The notes: generated by a model not told the origin, from the sequence alone. A stretch of DNA of 64,000 nt from DASXHD01 sp036488725 (GCA_036488725.1 DASXHD010000021.1:1-64000), one strand, 5' to 3'. Positions 40,791 through 49,865 are shown, counted from the stretch's first letter. Numbers and translations are program-made.

Positions 40791-41636
40791 ATGCGGAAGT
40801 GGCCCGCGCTCGTCGTCTTTGCGCTCGCGCCGCTCGCGCTCGCCCAGACGCAGGCGCAGCACGACGACGGCACCGACGAAGAAGAACCGAGCGCCAGCGC
40901 GAGCGTGCTGCCTCCTCCGGTCGTCGCGCCGCACGCGGTCGTGCAAAAAGACGGGATGGTCCTCGTCACCGGCGGCCGCTTCACGATGGGCTCGAACGCG
41001 CCGAAGGCCGCGCCGAACGAAAAGCCCGTCCACGAGGCGACGGTCGAGTCGTTCTGGATCGATCGCACCGAAGTGACCGTCGCCGATTATCGCGCGTGCG
41101 TCGCGGTCGGCGCGTGCGAAGCGCCGCAGAAAACGAGCCCTTCGTGCACGTATGAGATGGGTGATGACAGGCTCCCTGTCAATTGCGTGCGCTGGCAGGA
41201 CGCCGACACGTTCTGCCGCGCGGCGCACGAGCGATTGCCGAAAGAGACCGAGTGGGAGCTCGCCGCGCGCGGTGGCGGCGCGCTCAAATATCCGTGGGGC
41301 AACGGCGCGAGCTCGTGCCTCGCCGCCGCGACGCTCCTCCACGACGGCACCGGACGCTCGTGCACCGGCAAGCGCCCCGCGCGCGTCGGGAGCTACGCCG
41401 CGAACGTCTCGCCGTTCGGCGCGCTCGACATGGCCGGCAACGTCGAAGAGTGGACCGCGAGCTGGTACGTCGAGCACACCGCGTCGGGCGCGCGTCCGAC
41501 CTCCGGCGCGAGCCACGTCCTTCGCGGCGGCGGCTGGATGTCGCGGCCGATCGACGCGCGCACGACCGCGCGCAACTGGGGCTCGTCGGTCGAAGCCGGA
41601 CCGAACGTCGGCTTCCGCTGCGCACGCGACCCTTAA
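40791..41636 (+). CDS. Formylglycine-generating-enzyme (SUMF1)-like protein
   Basis: A 281-residue exported protein (signal MRKWPALVVFALAPLALAQ, then an acidic/Pro linker). Residues ~55-281 form a SUMF1/FGE-sulfatase domain: MVLVTGGRFTMGS, ESFWIDRTEVTVADYRACV, LPVNCVRWQDADTFCRAA, RLPKETEWELAARGG, YPWGN and the end ALDMAGNVEEWTASWY...VLRGGGWM...NVGFRCAR. No sulfatase gene is nearby, so it is more likely a structural or binding member of the superfamily than a true FGE. TACGCT lies five bases before ATG. Confidence 0.85.
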   Translation: MRKWPALVVFALAPLALAQTQAQHDDGTDEEEPSASASVLPPPVVAPHAVVQKDGMVLVTGGRFTMGSNAPKAAPNEKPVHEATVESFWIDRTEVTVADYRACVAVGACEAPQKTSPSCTYEMGDDRLPVNCVRWQDADTFCRAAHERLPKETEWELAARGGGALKYPWGNGASSCLAAATLLHDGTGRSCTGKRPARVGSYAANVSPFGALDMAGNVEEWTASWYVEHTASGARPTSGASHVLRGGGWMSRPIDARTTARNWGSSVEAGPNVGFRCARDP

Positions 41637-41672
41637 AAAGGACTAGAAGGAATGGCCGGGCCCGCACGCGAG

Positions 41673-41701
41673 TTGACTGCGGCGGCCCGAAAGTCTATCC
41701 C
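41673..41701 (+). promoter_or_regulatory. Promoter of yajC-secD-secF
   Basis: TTGACT (41673-41678), 17 bases, TATCCC (41696-41701). The -35 matches five of six consensus positions. It lies in the 101-base gap before yajC, which holds no other gene. Confidence 0.55.
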
Positions 41702-41737
41702 TCGCGGGCTTTTCCCGTGGAAACCACGAACCTCCTC

Positions 41738-42160
41738 ATGCTCCAACCCGCCGCCCCCAAAGCGGGCTCTCCCGCGCCTGCAGAACAGACGCAAACGTCT
41801 CAGCCGGCACCCGCCGGCGGAGCGCCGCAGCAGCCTCCGCCCTCGATGGGCCTGCTCGGCTCGCCGCTGTTCCTGATGCTCCTGTTCGTGCCCTTCATCT
41901 TCTTGATGTGGCGGCGCAACAAAAAGGAGAACGAGGCGCGCTCCAAGCTGAAGAAGGGCGACAAAGTCATCGCCGGCGGTCTCATCGGCGAGATCACCGA
42001 CATGGACGAGCGCGTCGCCAAGGTGAAGATCGCGCCGGGCGTCAACGTCCAGGTGCTCACCACCGCGCTCAGCGTCTTCGAGGACGCGTCGGCCAAAGCC
42101 GCCGACAGCATGAAGGACGCGGCCAAGGCGAAACAAGAAAAAGTCAAAGAGGGTAAATGA
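41738..42160 (+). CDS. yajC: Preprotein translocase subunit YajC
   Basis: A 140-residue inner membrane protein: N-terminal Gln/Pro/Ala-rich stretch (longer than in E. coli YajC, 110 residues), one membrane helix (SPLFLMLLFVPFIFLMWR) and the cytoplasmic YajC signature KLKKGDKVIAGGLIGEITDMDE. It is an accessory part of the SecDF-YajC complex. The start could also be GTG 41717. Its stop overlaps secD (ATGA). Confidence 0.92.
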   Translation: MLQPAAPKAGSPAPAEQTQTSQPAPAGGAPQQPPPSMGLLGSPLFLMLLFVPFIFLMWRRNKKENEARSKLKKGDKVIAGGLIGEITDMDERVAKVKIAPGVNVQVLTTALSVFEDASAKAADSMKDAAKAKQEKVKEGK

Positions 42161-44214
42161 CGCCGTCGCGCCGAAACGCGCTGATCGTCATCGCCCTGTG
42201 CATCGCCGGGGCTTGGGCCTTCCATCGCGGCGCCGACAATTTCTGGGGCGTGATTTGTTGCGCGCTCATCGCGCTCTGGGCCCTCGTCACGATGCTCCCG
42301 ACGATGGACGCCTCGTGGCGTTTGAAGGTCGGCTTCGTGGCGGTGACGTTCGCGGCGGGCTTCGTCGCGCTCTGGCCGACGCTCGACGGCGCGACGAACG
42401 GCACGATCCACTGTCCCGCGTACGTCAAAAACCACATCACCTTCGGCATCGCGCCCGGCCTCGACCTCCGCGGCGGGTTGCGTCTCGTCTACACCGTCGA
42501 AGTCGGCGAAGCGATCCGCGACAAGCGCGACCACTACGCCGACGACATGCGCACCGAGCTCGCGACGATCTTCGGCTTCCACTCGGGCGAAGGCGTCGTC
42601 ACGCGCGACGAGCTCGACAAGCTCGAGGGCAAGGTCCACGTCTCGACGCCGGGCGGCGAAGAGTCGAACGTCATCCGTGTCATCTTCAAAGACCCGAACG
42701 ACGTCAGCAAGCTCGACGAGCGCTATCAAAAGAAGTTCGCGAACGAGCTCCTCGAGCAGCGCGGCCCGGGCGTCTCGACGGTGACGTTCAAAATCCGCAC
42801 CGAGGTCGAGACTTCGATCCGCGACAAAGCGGTCACGCAAGCGAAGGACACGATCTCGAAGCGCGTCGACGAGCTCGGCCTGCGCGAAGCGAGCGTCACG
42901 ACGCGCGACGAAGACATCATCGTCGAGGTCCCCGGCGAAAATCAGAAGGCCTTCGAAGAAATCAAAGACATCATCCGAAGGACCGCGCGCCTCGAGTTCA
43001 AGATGGTCGACGTCGCGGACATGCACGACTTCTTCGGCAAGTACAAAGAGGCCGACAACTGCCGCGCGGGCGACGCCAACTGCCTCCCGCCGAACGAAGG
43101 CTTCGCCGTCTTCGAGTCCGACGAGCCCGACGGCCCGGGCAAGAGCGTGAAGACGTCGTTCATCCACGTGCAGCGTCAGCCCAACGAGACGCAGCAAGCT
43201 TGCTACGAGCGCCTGAAGAAATGGGCCGCGGCGCAGCAAGTCGACGACGACAAGGAAATCGGCTTCCAAGAAGACATCGACTACGACCCGGACACGCTGA
43301 AGACCGACGAAAAAGGTTGGCGCACGTGGCTCCTCTATCGCCGCGCGGACATCACCGGTGACCTCATCACCGACGCGCAGGTGAACCAGGACCAAGAGCA
43401 CATGGGCGGCTACCTCGTCGCCATCGCGTTCAACAACGTGGGCGCCGATCGGTTCGAAGAGGTCACCGGCGCGAACGTCGGGCGGCGCTTCGCGATCATC
43501 CTCGACGACGTGATCGACTCGCTCCCGGTCATCCGCACGAAAATCGGCGGCGGCCGCGCGACCATCACGCTCGGCGAAGGCGACCCGGACGTTCAGCTCG
43601 CCAAAGCGCGCAAGCTCGAGCTCGTCCTTCGCTCCGGCGCGCTCCCCGCGCCGATCAGCCCGAGCAACGAGTCGCTCATCGGCCCGTCGCTCGGCAAAGA
43701 CGCGATCCACGAAGGCGTGAAGGGGATGGTCATCGGCGTCAGCCTCGTCCTCCTCTTCATGATTTTCTACTATCGCAAGTCCGGCGTCGTCGCCGACATC
43801 GCGGTGCTCTTCAACCTCGGCCTGCAGATGGCGATCCTCGCGTCGTTCTCGGCGACGATGACCTTGCCCGGCATCGCGGGCCTCGCGCTCACCATCGGCA
43901 TGGCGGTCGACGCGAACGTGCTCATCAACGAGCGAATCCGCGAAGAGCTTCGCGGCGGTCGCGGCGTGCGCGCGGCGGTCGAAGCGGGCTACGAAAAAGC
44001 GTTCCCGTCGATCATCGACGGCCACATCACGGTCCTCATCTCGGGCCTCATCCTCGCGCAGTACGGCACCGGCCCGGTCAAGGGCTTCGCCGTCGCGCTC
44101 ATCGTCGGCATCATCGCGTCGCTCTACACGGGTGTATTCTGCACGCGTTTGGTCTTCGACTACTGGGTGCGCGGCGCCAAGGTGAAGCGTCTCTCGGTCG
44201 GAGCGGAGTTCTAG
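42157..44214 (+). CDS. secD: Protein translocase subunit SecD
   Basis: A 685-residue RND-type membrane protein that uses proton motive force to pull exported proteins through SecYEG. Two extra N-terminal membrane helices precede PGLDLRGGLRLVYTVEVGEA (D1 signature). The periplasmic P1 region includes an insertion with ADNCRAGDANC. The C-terminal six-helix part has VSLVLLFMIFYYRKSG, GLALTIGMAVDANVLINERIREE and GKGFA-like GPVKGFAVALIVGI. It is longer than E. coli SecD (615). It is followed after three bases by secF. Confidence 0.96.
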   Translation: MTPSRRNALIVIALCIAGAWAFHRGADNFWGVICCALIALWALVTMLPTMDASWRLKVGFVAVTFAAGFVALWPTLDGATNGTIHCPAYVKNHITFGIAPGLDLRGGLRLVYTVEVGEAIRDKRDHYADDMRTELATIFGFHSGEGVVTRDELDKLEGKVHVSTPGGEESNVIRVIFKDPNDVSKLDERYQKKFANELLEQRGPGVSTVTFKIRTEVETSIRDKAVTQAKDTISKRVDELGLREASVTTRDEDIIVEVPGENQKAFEEIKDIIRRTARLEFKMVDVADMHDFFGKYKEADNCRAGDANCLPPNEGFAVFESDEPDGPGKSVKTSFIHVQRQPNETQQACYERLKKWAAAQQVDDDKEIGFQEDIDYDPDTLKTDEKGWRTWLLYRRADITGDLITDAQVNQDQEHMGGYLVAIAFNNVGADRFEEVTGANVGRRFAIILDDVIDSLPVIRTKIGGGRATITLGEGDPDVQLAKARKLELVLRSGALPAPISPSNESLIGPSLGKDAIHEGVKGMVIGVSLVLLFMIFYYRKSGVVADIAVLFNLGLQMAILASFSATMTLPGIAGLALTIGMAVDANVLINERIREELRGGRGVRAAVEAGYEKAFPSIIDGHITVLISGLILAQYGTGPVKGFAVALIVGIIASLYTGVFCTRLVFDYWVRGAKVKRLSVGAEF

Positions 44215-44217
44215 GCC

Positions 44218-45462
44218 ATGGAGTTTTTCAAACCGGGCCGGGTCTACGACTTCATGCGCGTCCGCAAATGGTGGATCGCGCTCTCGATCATCCTCGTCGT
44301 CGCCTCGACGATCTCCGTCTTTTATCCGGGCCCGAACTACGGCACCGACTTCCGCGGCGGCACCGAGGTCGAGATCGCGTTCCTCAAGCCGGTCGACGCC
44401 GGCGATCTCCGCAAAGACGTGCAAAAGGCCGGCTTCGCGACGCCGGACATCGTCCAGGTCGTCGACAAGTCGAACCCGTATCACTTCTTGATCCGCGTCC
44501 AAGAGGTCACGTCGATCAGCGAAAAAGAGAAAGAGTCCGTCAAGAACGCGCTCTGCTACACGCCCGAAGGCCAGCAGCCGGACGCCGCGCGCTGCCCGCC
44601 GGACGTTCGCGCCACCGAGGTGAAGTTCAGCGCGGGCGGCGACAAAATCGACACGCGCTACGACGCCGATCCGGACCTCGCGAAAGTCGCGCAACAGCTC
44701 GGCAGCGTCACCGGCGTCGTTCTCCGTCCGAGCCCGCCGAACTGCCAAGCCAACGACACGTGCAATCCGCACTTGCTCAGCGCGCGCGACCATCACGTCG
44801 AGATTCAGCTCCAGAGCAAAGGCGACCAGCTGATTCAGTCGCTCCAGAAACAGCTCGGCCCGGAGGTCGTTCCGGACAAGGCGCTCCGCGTCGAGTGGGT
44901 CGGCCCGAAAGCCGGCAAGCAGCTCCGCGACAGCGCGCGTAACGCAGTCGCGATCGCGATCGTCTTCATCATGCTCTACCTCGCGTTCCGCTTCGATTTG
45001 CGGTTCGCGCCCGGCGTCGTCATCGCTTGCATCCACGACGCGATGGTCGTCCTCGGCGTCTTCGTCCTCACGAAGAAGGAGGTGACGCTCTCGACGATCG
45101 CGGCGGTTCTCACCGTGGTCGGTTATTCGATGAACGACACAGTCGTCGTCTATGACCGCATCCGCGAGAACCTCAGCAAGCACCGCGGGCAGTCGTTCGC
45201 GCAGATCATCAACCTGAGCGTGAGCGAGACGCTGTCGCGCACGGTGCTCACGTCGGGCGCCACGATGCTCTCGATGATCGCGTTCTTCATCTGGGGCACG
45301 GGCATCATCAAGGACTTCGCGTTCGCGATGGTCGTCGGCATCGTCGCCGGCACGTACTCGAGCATCTACGTCGCTGCGCCGCTCACCGAGTGGATCGATC
45401 ACCAGCTGGCCAAACGCGGCGGCGCCAAGCGCATCGCGCATCACGACGCCGCCAAAGCCTGA
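44218..45462 (+). CDS. secF: Protein translocase subunit SecF, with enlarged periplasmic domain
   Basis: A 414-residue partner of SecD. Motifs: GTDFRGGTEVEI near the N-terminus, VEWVGPKAGKQLRDSARNAVAIAIVFIMLYLAFRF, and VLTVVGYSMNDTVVVYDRIREN. The periplasmic part between helices 1 and 2 is about 90 residues longer than in E. coli SecF (323 in total) and holds four cysteines (about 113, 126, 176 and 182), which could form two disulfides. It is the last gene of the yajC-secD-secF operon. The 84-base gap to the next gene shows TTTACA...GTTAAG as a weak promoter candidate. Confidence 0.96.
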   Translation: MEFFKPGRVYDFMRVRKWWIALSIILVVASTISVFYPGPNYGTDFRGGTEVEIAFLKPVDAGDLRKDVQKAGFATPDIVQVVDKSNPYHFLIRVQEVTSISEKEKESVKNALCYTPEGQQPDAARCPPDVRATEVKFSAGGDKIDTRYDADPDLAKVAQQLGSVTGVVLRPSPPNCQANDTCNPHLLSARDHHVEIQLQSKGDQLIQSLQKQLGPEVVPDKALRVEWVGPKAGKQLRDSARNAVAIAIVFIMLYLAFRFDLRFAPGVVIACIHDAMVVLGVFVLTKKEVTLSTIAAVLTVVGYSMNDTVVVYDRIRENLSKHRGQSFAQIINLSVSETLSRTVLTSGATMLSMIAFFIWGTGIIKDFAFAMVVGIVAGTYSSIYVAAPLTEWIDHQLAKRGGAKRIAHHDAAKA

Positions 45463-45546
45463 TTCGCGGGCTGCGGACCACGCGGTCGAGACCTGATTCT
45501 TTACAAGCTCGGCCGAACGGGTTAAGCAACGCCTGAGGTTCGGCTC

Positions 45547-45855
45547 ATGCGTCGCTTTCAACTTTTGGCGATGTCGACGGCGCTCGGCGTCGCGGCGTTC
45601 GCATCCATCGCCTACGGGACGACGCAGCGGCGCATCCGCGGGATCATCACGTCGGTCGATCCGGCGAACGTCACCATCTCGCCGCTCGCGGGTCAGCGCG
45701 CTTGCGTGACCGGCCGCGTCGACCCGACGCGCACGCGCATCATCGTCGACGGTCACCCGGGGCGTCCCAGCGACCTCCACGTCACCGAAAACGCGCGCGC
45801 CGAGCTCGCGCTCGACGACGTGTGGATGACGATTCGCGTCGACAGCGCGCACTGA
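45547..45855 (+). CDS. Small secreted protein of unknown function
   Basis: A 102-residue exported protein: signal QLLAMSTALGVAAFASIAYG, then a small beta-rich domain (RIRGIITSVDPANVTISPLAG...ITVKIARV-like DDVWMTIRVD) that looks like an OB- or SH3-type fold. GAGG lies 10 bases before the ATG. It stands alone between secF and the ABC transporter genes. No family recognised. Confidence 0.6.
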   Translation: MRRFQLLAMSTALGVAAFASIAYGTTQRRIRGIITSVDPANVTISPLAGQRACVTGRVDPTRTRIIVDGHPGRPSDLHVTENARAELALDDVWMTIRVDSAH

Positions 45856-45878
45856 CGATCGATGTTAAGATCGCCCGC

Positions 45879-46673
45879 GTGACCGTCGGTCCCGGCGAGA
45901 AGCTCATCGAGTTCACGAACGTGCAGAAGGCCTTCGGCCCGAAGGTCATCTACACCGATCTCACGCTCGACATTCGCCGCGGCGAGGTCCTCACGGTGAT
46001 GGGCCCGTCCGGCGTCGGCAAGAGCGTCCTCTTGAAGATGCTCATCGGGCTCCTCCCGGTCGACGCGGGCAAGATCTGGTTCGATGGGGTCGAGATCCAA
46101 GAAGTGCCCGAGCGCGAGTTCGTCGACGTACGCAGGCGCATCGCGTACCTCTTTCAGGGCGCCGCGCTGTTCGACTCGCTCGACGTCGGCGAGAACGTCG
46201 CCTACGGATTGCGCGAGCAGTTCTGGAACAAGATGAGCGAAGACGAAATCCAGGGGCGCGTCGCCCAGTCGCTCGAGCTCGTCGGCCTCCCCGGCATCGA
46301 GACGATGCGCCCGAGCGATCTCTCCGGCGGCATGCGCAAACGCGTCGCCCTCGCGCGAACGCTCGCGCTCCAGCCCGAGGTCATTCTCTACGACGAGCCG
46401 ACGACCGGCCTCGACCCGATCAACACGGCGCGCATCAACCACCTGATCAACGGCATCAAACGCGCGCTCAAGCTGACGAGCATCGTCGTCACGCACGACT
46501 TGGGCACCGCGTTCGCCGTGTCCGACCGAGTCGCGATGCTCCACCGCGGCCGCGTGCGCTTCATCGGCACGCTCGAAGAGCTCAAAAACACGCGCGACAA
46601 GTTCGTGCGAGACTTCATCGAGGGCCGCGCGCCCGAAACCGAAGACGTGGCATCGCTTCTGGCATCCTCATGA
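45879..46673 (+). CDS. MlaF-like ABC transporter ATPase
   Basis: A 264-residue ATPase of the Mkl/MlaF group that powers phospholipid movement between outer and inner membranes. Walker A MGPSGVGKSVLL (about 38-49), Q-loop LFQGAALFDSLDVGENV with the Phe-Asp-Ser-Leu typical of MlaF, signature DLSGGMRKRVALARTLA, Walker B EVILYDEPTTGLDP and H-loop VVTHDL. GTG 45879 is chosen because the fold starts soon after; TAAGAT lies seven bases upstream. It overlaps the MCE gene by four bases (ATGA). No MlaE-type permease gene is beside it. Confidence 0.9.
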   Translation: MTVGPGEKLIEFTNVQKAFGPKVIYTDLTLDIRRGEVLTVMGPSGVGKSVLLKMLIGLLPVDAGKIWFDGVEIQEVPEREFVDVRRRIAYLFQGAALFDSLDVGENVAYGLREQFWNKMSEDEIQGRVAQSLELVGLPGIETMRPSDLSGGMRKRVALARTLALQPEVILYDEPTTGLDPINTARINHLINGIKRALKLTSIVVTHDLGTAFAVSDRVAMLHRGRVRFIGTLEELKNTRDKFVRDFIEGRAPETEDVASLLASS

Positions 46674-47818
46674 CCAAAGAAAAGAAGGTCGGAATTTTCG
46701 TCGTCGTGGGCCTCGCGATCTTGGGGCTCGCGATTTTCCTCATCGGCGAAAACCGGAAGTTCTGGCAGCGCAAGGTGAGCTACACGGCCGTGTACTCGAA
46801 CGTCGCGGGCCTCGTCCCCGGCTCGCCGGTCGCGATGGGCGGCGTCAACGTCGGCACCGTCTCGCGCGTGAAATACTCGGAGGACCCGCGCGATCCGCAC
46901 ATCTACGTCACGCTCGATGTCGTGCGCTCGCAAGCCGAGCGCATCCGCAAACCGGTCTACGACGAGAGCGGCAAGAAGATCCTCCGCAAAGGCACGGTCG
47001 CGAGCATCATCAACAAGGGTCTCCTCGGCGACAAGATGATCGACTTGAGCCTGGCCGATCCGGGCACGCCGCTGCTCGAGCCGCCCGGGCCGCTCGCGAC
47101 CGACGAGCCGCTCGATCTCTCGACGTACGTCGCGAAGGTCGACGACATCGTCGCGCGCGCGAACGCCGTGCTCCAAAACCTGCAAGAAGCGACCGGCGCG
47201 TTCTCGGATCCGAAATTCACGCAAGACCTGAAGGGCACGGTCTCGTCGATCCACGACATCACCGACGGCATCGCGCACAAAGACGGCTTCGCGCACCGGA
47301 TGATCTTCGACACGAACGACGCGAACCGCATCGACGGCATCCTCGAGAACACGCAGAACGACACCGCGCAGCTCCAAGGCACGCTCGCCGACTTGCACGA
47401 CGTGACGACGCACGTGCGCACCGGACCGGGCATCGCGCACGCGGTCGTCTACGACGGCGATCTCTCCGCCAACGCCTCGGGCTCGCTCGAAGAGGTGCAC
47501 AAAGACCTCGAGCAAATCCGAAAAGGCAACGGCTTGGTTCATTCGCTGGTCTACGGCGACACCGACTCGCAGCACCTCATGACCAACGTCAACGCGATGA
47601 GCGACGATCTCCGCGTGATCGTTTCGGGCATGCGGCAAGGCAAGGGCACGCTCGGCGCGCTCCTCGTCGACCCGAGCGTCTACGACGACCTCAAGGCGCT
47701 CCTCGGCAACACCGAGCGCAACGACATCCTCCGCGCGCTCGTCCGCTACACCATCAAACACGACCAGCTCTCGGCCCCCGCGAAGCAGCCGGAAGCGAAA
47801 GACGGCGCCTCGCCCTGA
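46670..47818 (+). CDS. MlaD-like MCE-domain lipid transport protein
   Basis: A 382-residue inner-membrane anchored protein: short cytoplasmic KEKK, membrane helix GIFVVVGLAILGLAIFLIG, MCE domain about 35-130 (YTAVYSNVAGLVPGSPVAMGGVNVGTVSRVKY), then a long helical region (about 160-350) expected to form a periplasmic tube or coiled coil. It would receive lipids and pass them to the permease. Coupled to the MlaF-like gene. The C-terminal extension is longer than E. coli MlaD (183 residues), closer to Mkl/YrbD-like MCE proteins. Confidence 0.88.
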   Translation: MTKEKKVGIFVVVGLAILGLAIFLIGENRKFWQRKVSYTAVYSNVAGLVPGSPVAMGGVNVGTVSRVKYSEDPRDPHIYVTLDVVRSQAERIRKPVYDESGKKILRKGTVASIINKGLLGDKMIDLSLADPGTPLLEPPGPLATDEPLDLSTYVAKVDDIVARANAVLQNLQEATGAFSDPKFTQDLKGTVSSIHDITDGIAHKDGFAHRMIFDTNDANRIDGILENTQNDTAQLQGTLADLHDVTTHVRTGPGIAHAVVYDGDLSANASGSLEEVHKDLEQIRKGNGLVHSLVYGDTDSQHLMTNVNAMSDDLRVIVSGMRQGKGTLGALLVDPSVYDDLKALLGNTERNDILRALVRYTIKHDQLSAPAKQPEAKDGASP

Positions 47819-47833
47819 CTATCCCGATTGGGA

Positions 47834-47862
47834 TGGACGACGCTTATCCCAAAGCGTATAGT
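47834..47862 (+). promoter_or_regulatory. Promoter of the Gly-rich lipoprotein gene
   Basis: TGGACG (47834-47839), 17 bases, TATAGT (47857-47862). TATAGT matches five of six consensus positions. AGGAGG follows 7 bases before ATG 47891, so this gene has a normal led mRNA. Confidence 0.55.
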
Positions 47863-47890
47863 TGACCTCCAAGCTTTCAGGAGGCGGTTC

Positions 47891-49378
47891 ATGCGCGCTT
47901 TGGTCGTTTCGTCGGTGGCTTTGATCGTGGGCGTTTTGGCGAGCGGGTGCTCGGGTGACGACTGCGCGAACGGGAGCTGTCTCTCGCCTGACGGCGGTGA
48001 CGCTTCGAGCGACGCCGCAGACGCGGGGAGCGACGTCGTCGTTCCGCAGAACTGCGATCTCGGCGCGGACATCACCGCCAGCCCCGCGTGCATCGACGAC
48101 GGCATCGGCGTCTTCGTGGACGCGACGAACGGCAACGACACGGGCCTGGGCACGAAGGCGAGCCCGTTCAAGACGATCGCCAAAGCGCTCGGCGCGGTCG
48201 GCGCGAAGCCGCGCATCTACGTCTGCGCGGGCACGTACGCCGAGGACGTCTCGCTGACGCAGACGAACGCGGTCGGCATCTTCGGTGGCCTCAAGTGCGC
48301 GGACTGGACGTACGACGGCAGTCAGCCCGTCGTCGGCAAATCGTCGCTCGCGCTTCACGCCGACGGCGTCACGAAACCGATCGTGATTTCGGACGTGACG
48401 TTCCAAGCGGCCGCGGGCGCGAACGCCGGAGACTCGAGCATCGCGGCGCTCGTCAACGCGAGCACCGACGTTACCTTGCGGCGCGTGAAGCTCCGTCCGG
48501 GCGCGGGCAAAGACGGCGCAGCGGGGACGACCGGCGCGAACTGGACGACGGTCGCGCAGGACGACCCGAGCATCGCGGGCAAGAGCGCGAGCGGCGCGAC
48601 CGGCGGAGCGGACCACGCTTGCAGCATCTGCATGGACAGCGTGAACAGCACCGGTGGCGGCGGCGGCAACGGCGGCCTCGCGGGCGCGACCGGCGGCAAC
48701 AACGGAAAACCGAACCTCAGTGCGAACGCGCCCGATGACGGCGCCGGCGGAGCGAGCGGGTGCAAAGCGGGCGACAACGGCGCGAACGCGTCGGCGGCGA
48801 CCGCGGCCCCCGGCGCGGCCGTCGTGGGCAAGCTGACGACGGCCGGCTGGGTCCCCACGCCCGGCAGCGACGGTCCGAACGGCGGCCCCGGTCAGGGCGG
48901 CGGCGGCGGCGGCGGCACGAACTTGGCGATCAACAGCGGCGCGGGCGCGGGCGGAGGCTGCGGCGGCTGCGGCGGCGCGGGCGGGAAGGGCGGCGGCGGC
49001 GGCGGCGCGAGCATCGGACTCGCGGTCAGCGCGAGCAAAGTGACGCTCGTCGCGTGCGACATCGTCACGCTCGCTGGCGGCGCGGGCGGCGCGGGCAGCA
49101 GCGGTCAGGACGGCCAGCTCGGCGGCTACGCCGGAACCGCAAACGGCGGCTGCGCGGGCGGCGTCGGCGGCACGGGCGCCACGGGCGGCGCGGGTGGCGG
49201 CGGCGCCGGCGGCAGCTCGGTCGGCGTCCTCTACGCGGGCAACAAGCCCGCGATCGATCAAGCAACGAACATCGTCGTCCCCGCATCGCCGGCGACCAAA
49301 GGCGCCGGCGGCGCCGCGGGCGTCAACGACGGAATCGACGGCGTCGCGCAAGCGACGTTCCAGGCGTCGACGAACTGA
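47891..49378 (+). CDS. Gly-rich lipoprotein with parallel beta-helix-like N-terminal part
   Basis: A 495-residue lipoprotein (LASGC, Cys 20). An Asp/Ala linker with Cys is followed by GVFVDATNGNDTGLGTKASPFKTIAKAL and GVAKPRIYVCAGTYAEDVSL-like text, the DUF1565/pectate-lyase-type start of right-handed beta-helices. From about residue 245 it becomes strongly Gly-rich (GGGGGNGGLAGATGGNNG, GGCGGCGGAGGKGGGGGGA), similar to PE_PGRS or filament-like repeat regions, with interspersed beta-helix rungs (VTLVACDIVTLAG). Likely cell-surface exposed. AGGAGG is a strong ribosome site. Its stop abuts the convergent gene at 49379. Confidence 0.75.
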   Translation: MRALVVSSVALIVGVLASGCSGDDCANGSCLSPDGGDASSDAADAGSDVVVPQNCDLGADITASPACIDDGIGVFVDATNGNDTGLGTKASPFKTIAKALGAVGAKPRIYVCAGTYAEDVSLTQTNAVGIFGGLKCADWTYDGSQPVVGKSSLALHADGVTKPIVISDVTFQAAAGANAGDSSIAALVNASTDVTLRRVKLRPGAGKDGAAGTTGANWTTVAQDDPSIAGKSASGATGGADHACSICMDSVNSTGGGGGNGGLAGATGGNNGKPNLSANAPDDGAGGASGCKAGDNGANASAATAAPGAAVVGKLTTAGWVPTPGSDGPNGGPGQGGGGGGGTNLAINSGAGAGGGCGGCGGAGGKGGGGGGASIGLAVSASKVTLVACDIVTLAGGAGGAGSSGQDGQLGGYAGTANGGCAGGVGGTGATGGAGGGGAGGSSVGVLYAGNKPAIDQATNIVVPASPATKGAGGAAGVNDGIDGVAQATFQASTN

Positions 49379-49864
49379 TCACAAACAACCTTGTACGCGG
49401 ATCCCCGCGTCGGCGAGCGCGCACGTGACGTTGGTGCAGTCGACGTACTCCGCGCTGAACCCGCACCCCGGGCCGGGCGAAGGAAAGCCTTCGCTCGTGC
49501 TGCACGTGACCGCGCAGGTCACCGCCGGGTATTGGTACTGCACGGTGCCGTCGCAGTTCCAGTCGCCGAACGGCGCGGCGTCGGGGACGTCGGTGACGAA
49601 CTGCGTGAGCCCGGGATGGACGCGCGGGTCGTTGTCGTTGCAGTCGTCTCCGCCGCACGCGCCTTTCGCGCGGTGCATGTCGTGGTCCTGATCGCACGGG
49701 TCGAAGCCGTCGTCTCCCGCGTCGCCGGGCGGCGGAGGCGGCTCGTCGGCGACGTCGACGAGCGTCGTCTCCTCGCTTGCGTCCGGCGTGGACGCGTCCG
49801 AGTAGGTCACGTCGGGAAATGTGCAAGATACAAGTATCAATCCGAGAGCTACGAGCGCGCGCAC
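49379..49864 (-). CDS. Lipoprotein with MopE-like metal-binding motif
   Basis: A 161-residue lipoprotein (VRALVALGLILVSC, GTG start with GGGAGG 7 bases upstream). An acidic linker (DASTPDASEETTLVDVADE) precedes DGFDPCDQDHDMHRAKGACGGDDCNDNDPRVHPG, the putative metal-binding motif found in MopE-type and myxobacterial surface proteins. More Cys follow, probably disulfide-bonded. It starts one base after the stop of the TPR-protein gene, so it belongs to that transcript. Role may be calcium or copper binding at the surface. Confidence 0.75.
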   Translation of the reverse strand: MRALVALGLILVSCTFPDVTYSDASTPDASEETTLVDVADEPPPPPGDAGDDGFDPCDQDHDMHRAKGACGGDDCNDNDPRVHPGLTQFVTDVPDAAPFGDWNCDGTVQYQYPAVTCAVTCSTSEGFPSPGPGCGFSAEYVDCTNVTCALADAGIRVQGCL

Positions 49865-49865
49865 G

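Noticed and set aside
40791..41636. True sulfatase-activating enzyme (FGE)
   Set aside because: No sulfatase nearby and many SUMF1-domain proteins have other roles; called only FGE-like.
41800..45852. 1350-codon open frame on the minus strand across yajC-secD-secF
   Set aside because: Shadow of three certain Sec genes; no start signal, low-complexity charged product.
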